Shown: positions 5,496-5,721 of the stretch, one piece after another | Layout: each line of letters begins with the position of its first letter | How positions within the stretch are numbered: position 1 is the stretch's first letter | NCBI GenBank assembly: GCA_003139735.1 | Contig: PLGA01000237.1 | Span: 13,415 to 19,135, forward strand | DNA: 5,721 bases | Direction of reading: 5' to 3' | From: Bryobacterales bacterium | Lineage (GTDB): Bacteria > Acidobacteriota > Terriglobia > Bryobacterales > Bryobacteraceae | Made by a program: the position numbers and the translations under genes | The notes under the pieces: generated by a model | What the model was told of the DNA's origin: nothing | Seen by the model: the letters and a program-made list of their open reading frames with translations, nothing else | The model's database searches: none

Positions 5496-5721
5496 CGAGA
5501 GGAACATATCCCGACGGCCGTGGTTGTTTACGAATCACGGCACATCCCGAAGTTGGCCCAAAACCCAGCGAATCGTTCCGCCGTCTCGCGCCGCTTCGGT
5601 AGAGACTCCTCGCGTTTGACTGTATTGCGCAAACGATCATTTCTGCAATGAAGTGCGCCCCCGGTGTTTATGCGGTTTGCGGCATTGCAAAAAGGTATTT
5701 GTCAAGCCTCGTTTAAAATGT
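5496..5721. other. Non-coding region upstream of the oxidoreductase promoter, with two small dyads
   Basis: I see no supportable gene here; a 79-codon minus-strand frame starting at 5640 has no recognisable content. Two short dyads are visible: CGTTTG-N11-CAAACG (5613-5635), which includes the perfect 8-bp palindrome TTGCGCAA (5625-5632), and TTTGC-N6-GCAAA (5676-5691). Both share GTTTG/TTTGC-type arms and could be operator sites for a regulator of the oxidoreductase or of a gene beyond the right edge. A perfect -35 TTGACA exists on the minus strand (5705-5700) but no -10 lies at 16-18 nt. AT content rises toward 5721, as in a promoter region. Confidence 0.3.

Noticed and set aside
5401..5640. 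79-codon minus-strand frame
   Set aside because: No Shine-Dalgarno, no recognisable domain, and it covers the likely oxidoreductase promoter.
5371..5660. 10-bp direct repeat AAGTGCGCCC at 5371-5380 and 5651-5660
   Set aside because: Short and GC-rich, with no shared flanks; most likely chance.
5700..5705. Perfect minus-strand -35 box TTGACA
   Set aside because: No -10-like hexamer at 16-18 nt (the sequence there is CCGCAA), so it is not called a promoter.

Overview
This 5.7 kb window is a GC-rich bacterial chromosomal segment. It holds a minus-strand sugar-uptake and phosphorylation operon, a broken transposase gene, and a minus-strand flavin oxidoreductase. High GC in third codon positions, the ROK kinase / FHS permease / galactokinase grouping and isolated transposase debris would suit a soil Acidobacteriota (Solibacter/Bryobacter-like). 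This placement is a weak inference from overall impression; no marker gene is present.

Positions 1-2961 (minus strand, transcribed right to left): a ROK-family hexokinase comes first, then an FHS-family sugar/H+ symporter 80 nt later, then galK, which overlaps the symporter by four bases (ATGA) and runs off the left edge. The apparent job is import of glucose/galactose-type sugars followed by phosphorylation of glucose (ROK) and galactose (GalK, first committed Leloir step). The symporter has Gly where characterised FucP/GluP proteins carry an Asp in TM1. The best promoter for the ROK gene lies so close to the ATG that the message may be leaderless.

Positions 2962-3962: a 119-bp divergent intergenic region, with two 13-bp near-identical direct repeats 24 bp apart, leads into the N-terminal ~219 codons of a Mu/TniA/Tn552-type DDE transposase on the plus strand. 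Homology ends abruptly near 3738, before the second catalytic Asp and the Glu, so this is a transposon remnant. About 220 bp of unassigned sequence follows.

Positions 3963-5354 (minus strand): a complete berberine-bridge-enzyme-like FAD oxidoreductase with the His attachment site but no Cys attachment site, so probably mono-covalent. It has a good Shine-Dalgarno sequence and an extended -10 promoter about 115 bp upstream. The rest, to 5721, is non-coding as far as I can see, with two small dyads.

I see no RNA gene, CRISPR array, complete mobile element or clearly novel multi-gene system. The most interesting points are the transposon-end-like repeats overlapping the sugar operon promoter, the possible leaderless kinase message, and the missing acidic residue in the symporter.
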